Positions 60,537 through 64,000 of a stretch of 64,000 nt of DNA are shown here, one piece after another. The translations under genes were made by a program, and so were the position numbers. Where the stretch lies: the NCBI GenBank assembly GCA_031772625.1, contig CM062820.1, forward strand, positions 311,601,840 through 311,665,839, written 5' to 3'. The notes beneath the pieces were generated by a model. It worked only from the letters and a program-made list of their open reading frames with translations, was not told the origin of the DNA and searched no databases. Position 1 is the stretch's first letter, and every line of letters starts with the position of its first letter. This DNA is from Pinus tabuliformis (lineage: Eukaryota > Streptophyta > Pinopsida > Pinales > Pinaceae).

Positions 60537-61020
60537 TTATTCCATCAAACAATGATGACTAACTACATCCTGTGGGTTTTTCGACTTCCTCACTATACTA
60601 GCAGTTTCATGTAATAATGAGTTTAGGAAAAATGGAAAATTGATTATTATCTTTTGTTTTAAAAATGTTAACAGTTTAAGGTGTCGGGGCCTTACCGCAT
60701 CATGGCAACCATCGCATGTGATGTATTTTTGGATGACCTTTGCTAGTTCGCACCATGGCTGGCTTAGAGATGCAGGATAAAGGCCTTTATCTTTCCAGAC
60801 TAATTCTGCACTAGGATCGTTAAATAATTCTACAGCTTGGTGGAGTGCCATGTGCTTTTCTACCCATTTTATGCCTGTTGTGGGAAGGCCTATGACCTCT
60901 ACCAAAATGGCTTCAATCACTGCTATGGTCCTGCCTTTAACAATTGTGATCTCATTCTGTATGTTCTGCAAGAATTCCATGGCAGTATCATCATTAAACC
61001 CTCGTAGATGAGCAAGATAT
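60537..61020 (-). pseudogene. Element 2 accessory gene, N-terminal part
   Basis: Encodes VIGLPTTGIKWVEKHMAL, SLSQPWCELAKVIQKYITCD, then LKLLTFLKQKIIINFPFFL. The pattern W...LxQPW...KYITC...LL...FL is shared with element 1 at 15,480-15,800, including a shared AMEF block upstream. It fits the plant-transposon-protein domain found after integrase in Athila-like elements. Confidence 0.65.
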
Positions 61021-62490
61021 TATGCCCATCTTGCACGTTCTACAATATATTGGGCTTGTGTGGTGATTTGTAATAGTGTAGGCTCAATGAAGACAAAGGT
61101 TCCACCCATACCTACTATTTTCCTGAGAAGAATCCCATAATTCTTGTAATGAAACAACATATGTTGAGCTACATGCATAAGTATAAGGGAAGAAATATTA
61201 GTACATATTCTCAGTAATAATATCCTATCACATCAATAGGTATAGCGGATGTTCGTTAATTGTACTCTCTCACATTGTCATAATGTATGATCATCCCCCT
61301 TTAATAAGAAAAAGGGCGACCATGACCTTTGAAGAATGGGGAAGGGAAAAGGAATGCGACATCATTATTGCAACAAAAGTTGGTCAGGGCAGTCATATGG
61401 AAATAATTAAATGTAATGAATTCACAACCATACGATTGGTCATAAAATATCATGACAAATAAAGCATACGAAATATATATCATGAAAAGATATTTTCCTT
61501 TTTGTGTATGTGCATCGAAATCTGACAAAGCATTGTTTAAAATTATCACTGTTGATGTCGGATGATCAGATAATGCTAACGTAGTTCACATAATATGAAT
61601 ATGCCACCCATATGTGTTATGAAGGATATACACACTAATCAATGGTGCTTCTCCCTTTTTATTTGATAAATAAAAACTAAGGACATATTAAGAGTTTGGC
61701 AACTTCAAAGTATACTTCAATCCCATAGGTAGAGCCACTGTTGCCAGTAGATGTCCATAGCCTCGACAGGGTTTCCTTTAACCCATAAATGAGCCAGTAT
61801 CCCTAACTTATAGTTAAAATAAATGATTTCCCTCAGAAAGGACATTGTTTTGGCATGATGACCAGATAGTAACAATGCCACTCACCAGATCATAACAAAG
61901 TGAACAGGCTGGCTCGTGATGAGACCTCCTGTCCTTTGAGATTTTACTGTCAGAGGGCTGTTACCCTGGTGTGGTAGCCATAATGGGAATGTGACTTACA
62001 TTAATTTCCTATGTCATGGTAGGTTGTCTCATGATGAGACCCCCCATCCCTTTTGAGAAAAAATGGCTTAATATATTTCAAAATTTGTCTTGTTTTTGTT
62101 TCTTCCCTTTGTTTTTTTTAGAAGTTAAGGGAGGCTCATAAACTCCTTAAGAGTCAGGGATGGGGTCAAAAGTAAAATAAATGCCACGAAAAATATGCCT
62201 TAGTTTCTTCATCATATTTTTGAAGGGAACCACCATTTGAATGTGTAATAAGAGAAAAACTATTATGGTGGTGATGGATCATGAAAAGTTTATAATGTAT
62301 CCAAAAAAAATATATAAGTAGGTATATTTATAGATAGATCATGTCAGATTAAAAATCTTCTCCAAAAGGCTAAAAATCATGATGATCTAAAGGTTACTAC
62401 TTTTGAGGATTTAAAACAAATTCATAACCAAAAAGAATGATTGCCATGGAATGATAGTAATGGGAACAACAACCATTTTGTGATGGATCA
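61021..62490. other. Element 2 spacer
   Basis: No convincing gene. Near 61,920 and 62,035 the phrase TCRTGATGAGACC is repeated with similar surroundings. The rest is AT-rich. Confidence 0.45.
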
Positions 62491-62782
62491 ACAATTGTTC
62501 TTTCAAAAAAGGGAACATCAAATGTTTCATTCGAAGAGGGGATATCAATTATCTCATCGAAGAGGGAACAACAACTTCTCCTTCGAAAAGGGAACACCAG
62601 TTGTTTCTTCGAAAAGGGAACAACAACTATTTCTTCGCAAAGGGAACAACAACTGTTTCTTTGAAAAGGGAACAGTAATTGTTCTTCGAAAATGGAACAA
62701 CAATTGTTTATTCGAAAAGGGAACAACAATTGTTTCTTCAAAAAGTGATCAACAATTGTTTATTCGAAAAGGGAAAAAGAAC
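62491..62782. repeat. Minisatellite, ~10-11 copies of a 26-bp unit
   Basis: Unit close to TTCGAAAAGGGAACAACAAC plus TGTTTC, containing the palindromes TTCGAA and (in later copies) CAATTG. Copies at the left end are more diverged. A frame stays open through the array on both strands. Confidence 0.9.
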
Positions 62783-63029
62783 TTGTGACGAAGGAAACAA
62801 TAGCTATGATTCAAGGAGTGAAAAAAATGGTTGATTATAAAACAATGTCCGTATCAAAATTCCAGCATATTAAATAAGAAATAACAAAAGAAGGAAATAA
62901 CAAAATTTCTAAGCCATTTTCAAGGAAAATATGTACATTATTTACAATATGGAAAGAAAACAATTTTTATGGAAATGAAACTGTCGGGTTATCATACCCT
63001 ACAACTATGATTTGGAGAGTAGGATCATT

Positions 63030-63350
63030 ACTTACCTACTGATAAAAAGACTCCTTCATGATTAGCTTATGATAAAGTCACAACCAATGTCCATTCACTA
63101 GAAAGGGAGCACGAGACCTGTCAATGGTGATTAAAGTTATGGTGCCATTATTATGCACTTCTTGAATCTCATAAGGGTCGAGCCACCTTTTCTGTAGTTT
63201 CCATGAGAATTCATGGAATCTGGAGTCATAGAGGAGTGCTCAGTCACCTTTCTGAAATGATTTCTTTTTAATAAGACTATCATGCCACTTGTCCCTTTGT
63301 TGTTGAATAATTGTTGTATGTTGTAGGGCAAGTTAGCATGCCTCATCTAG
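63030..63350 (-). pseudogene. Element 2 integrase C-terminal part
   Basis: Minus-strand segments LLYDSRFHEF, PYEIQEVHNNGTI and NGHW align by eye with LLYDSRFKDF, PYEVDAVFDNGTV and NGHR in element 1's integrase tail. The similarity runs right up to the insertion at 63,359. Broken. Confidence 0.7.
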
Positions 63351-63358
63351 TTTAATTA

Positions 63359-63691
63359 TGTTGGGTCCCTATAATACTAGTAATTACCCCATTACTATTG
63401 TAGTTATACCCCTTATTTATATTGTTGTGCCCCTATTACCCCCATATTGTTATTTATGTGCCCCAGAGAATCCCTCTATTGTTATTTTTGTGGCTTTATA
63501 TTATTATTGTTAGGTCGGCTGGATTATATTGTGACTCCTTAGACTCCTATATATAGAAAGGAGGTTTTGTCATTTGTATCATCCAAGAATTGTTCATTTA
63601 TGTAATGTAAAGGAGGTTGCACCCTCGAAGAGGCTGAATTCTAAGGCGTTGATCTCTCTTTTCTATCTTTTCTTGAGCTGGTTTCATAACA
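63359..63691 (+). repeat. 5' LTR of the right-edge element
   Basis: Begins TGTTGGG, ends CATAACA, with TATATATAG near 63,550 as a probable TATA box. The second copy is outside the window, so the boundaries rest on TG...CA plus the primer site. Confidence 0.75.
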
Positions 63692-63693
63692 TT

Positions 63694-63705
63694 TGGTATC
63701 AGAGC
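63694..63705 (+). promoter_or_regulatory. Primer binding site, initiator tRNA-Met
   Basis: TGGTATCAGAGC two bases after the LTR end. Confidence 0.88.
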
Positions 63706-64000
63706 TTTGGATTCTAGGGTTTCGCTGCTCCAAACAGGTCATCGTGGCATTGTCGCTATAACTTTTTTTTTGTGACGTTTCAGAAGTCGCAAAAAAAACC
63801 CATTTGAGAAGAAATCGCGCTGAACATTGGGTCCAAATTTCGGAGCTTTTAGCACGATATTTTCGGAGATATGATCTGAGGAAGTTGGTCTTTTTGCAAA
63901 CCCCTGAATTACACTCAAAACAGGTGACCTCGGGAAAATCGTCATAACTTTCTTTCTGAGCATCGGATTGAAATTTCGTAAGAAGGTACAGAAAGTGGAT

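Larger units (their letters stand above)
58300..63358 (-). mobile_element. Element 2: Athila/Tat-like Ty3/gypsy relic, minus strand
   Basis: Read on the minus strand, the integrase C-terminal part (63,350-63,030) is followed by a spacer of ~2 kb and a two-part accessory gene (61,020-58,312), the same order as in element 1. Upstream parts lie beyond an LTR element inserted at 63,359. The left limit is approximate because no LTR was found. The copy is broken, with at least several interruptions. It is diverged enough from element 1 to be a different family. Confidence 0.65.
63359..64000 (+). mobile_element. LTR retrotransposon, 5' end only, inserted in element 2
   Basis: A 333-bp LTR (63,359-63,691; TGTTGGGTCC...TTTCATAACA) is followed after two bases by a tRNA-Met primer site. 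The rest runs off the window. The bases before the LTR are AATTA, the expected target duplication to look for at the other end. Family undecided: a small LTR with a tRNA-Met primer site fits Ty1/copia but also some Ty3/gypsy lineages. The visible interior (63,706-64,000) has no clear gene start. Confidence 0.75.

Noticed and set aside
62397-62788. Two overlapping ~115-codon frames as real genes
   Set aside because: Both are translations of the 26-bp minisatellite.

Overview
This window reads as nuclear DNA from a large, repeat-rich land-plant genome, most likely a seed plant. Pointers are plant-type Ty3/gypsy elements of the Athila/Tat sort, a plant L1-type LINE with a CCHC ORF1 and a C-terminal RNase H, a tRNA-derived SINE, fragments of a plant glycosyltransferase and of a TPR-SET protein, and long AT-rich intergenic stretches. 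A conifer is my best guess from the style of the retroelement accessory proteins, but that is inference. I see no intact host gene.

Layout. 1-~21,950: element 1, an old Athila/Tat-like Ty3/gypsy copy on the + strand (gag, protease, RT, RNase H, integrase, a large accessory gene, 3' LTR); its 5' end lies outside the window. Two elements sit inside it. Element N1 (2,873-11,746) lies in the RT region with a TCCTT target duplication. It has gag, protease and an accessory gene but no recognisable RT or integrase. Element N2 (18,596-21,549) lies in element 1's 3' LTR and is almost only LTR: two long LTRs around a 146-bp interior.

~22,917-37,730 and ~49,436-56,513: a long AT-rich repeat family I cannot classify. 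One ~5.5 kb block is present three times (two adjacent, one distant), with minus-strand coding remnants, arrays of a TGTGYGGAA-type motif, a SINE inserted before the copies multiplied, and a minisatellite next to a TATA box. 37,731-49,435: an island of other DNA. It holds a 7.7 kb LINE (38,824-46,571) with a 19-bp target duplication and a third open frame after the RNase H, and then fragments of a TPR-SET gene and a UDP-glycosyltransferase gene.

~58,300-63,358: element 2, a second Athila/Tat-like relic on the minus strand, carrying the integrase tail and the same type of two-part accessory gene as element 1. It is cut at 63,359 by the 5' LTR of a further LTR element that runs off the right edge.

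Themes: nested insertion; an accessory protein kept in three different LTR lineages, one of which lacks pol; a TAG-dominated pattern of in-frame stops in the LINE; and several exact palindromes near element promoters and ends. Nothing here works as a cellular pathway. The interacting parts are the non-autonomous elements (N1, N2, the SINE) and the autonomous elements they would depend on.
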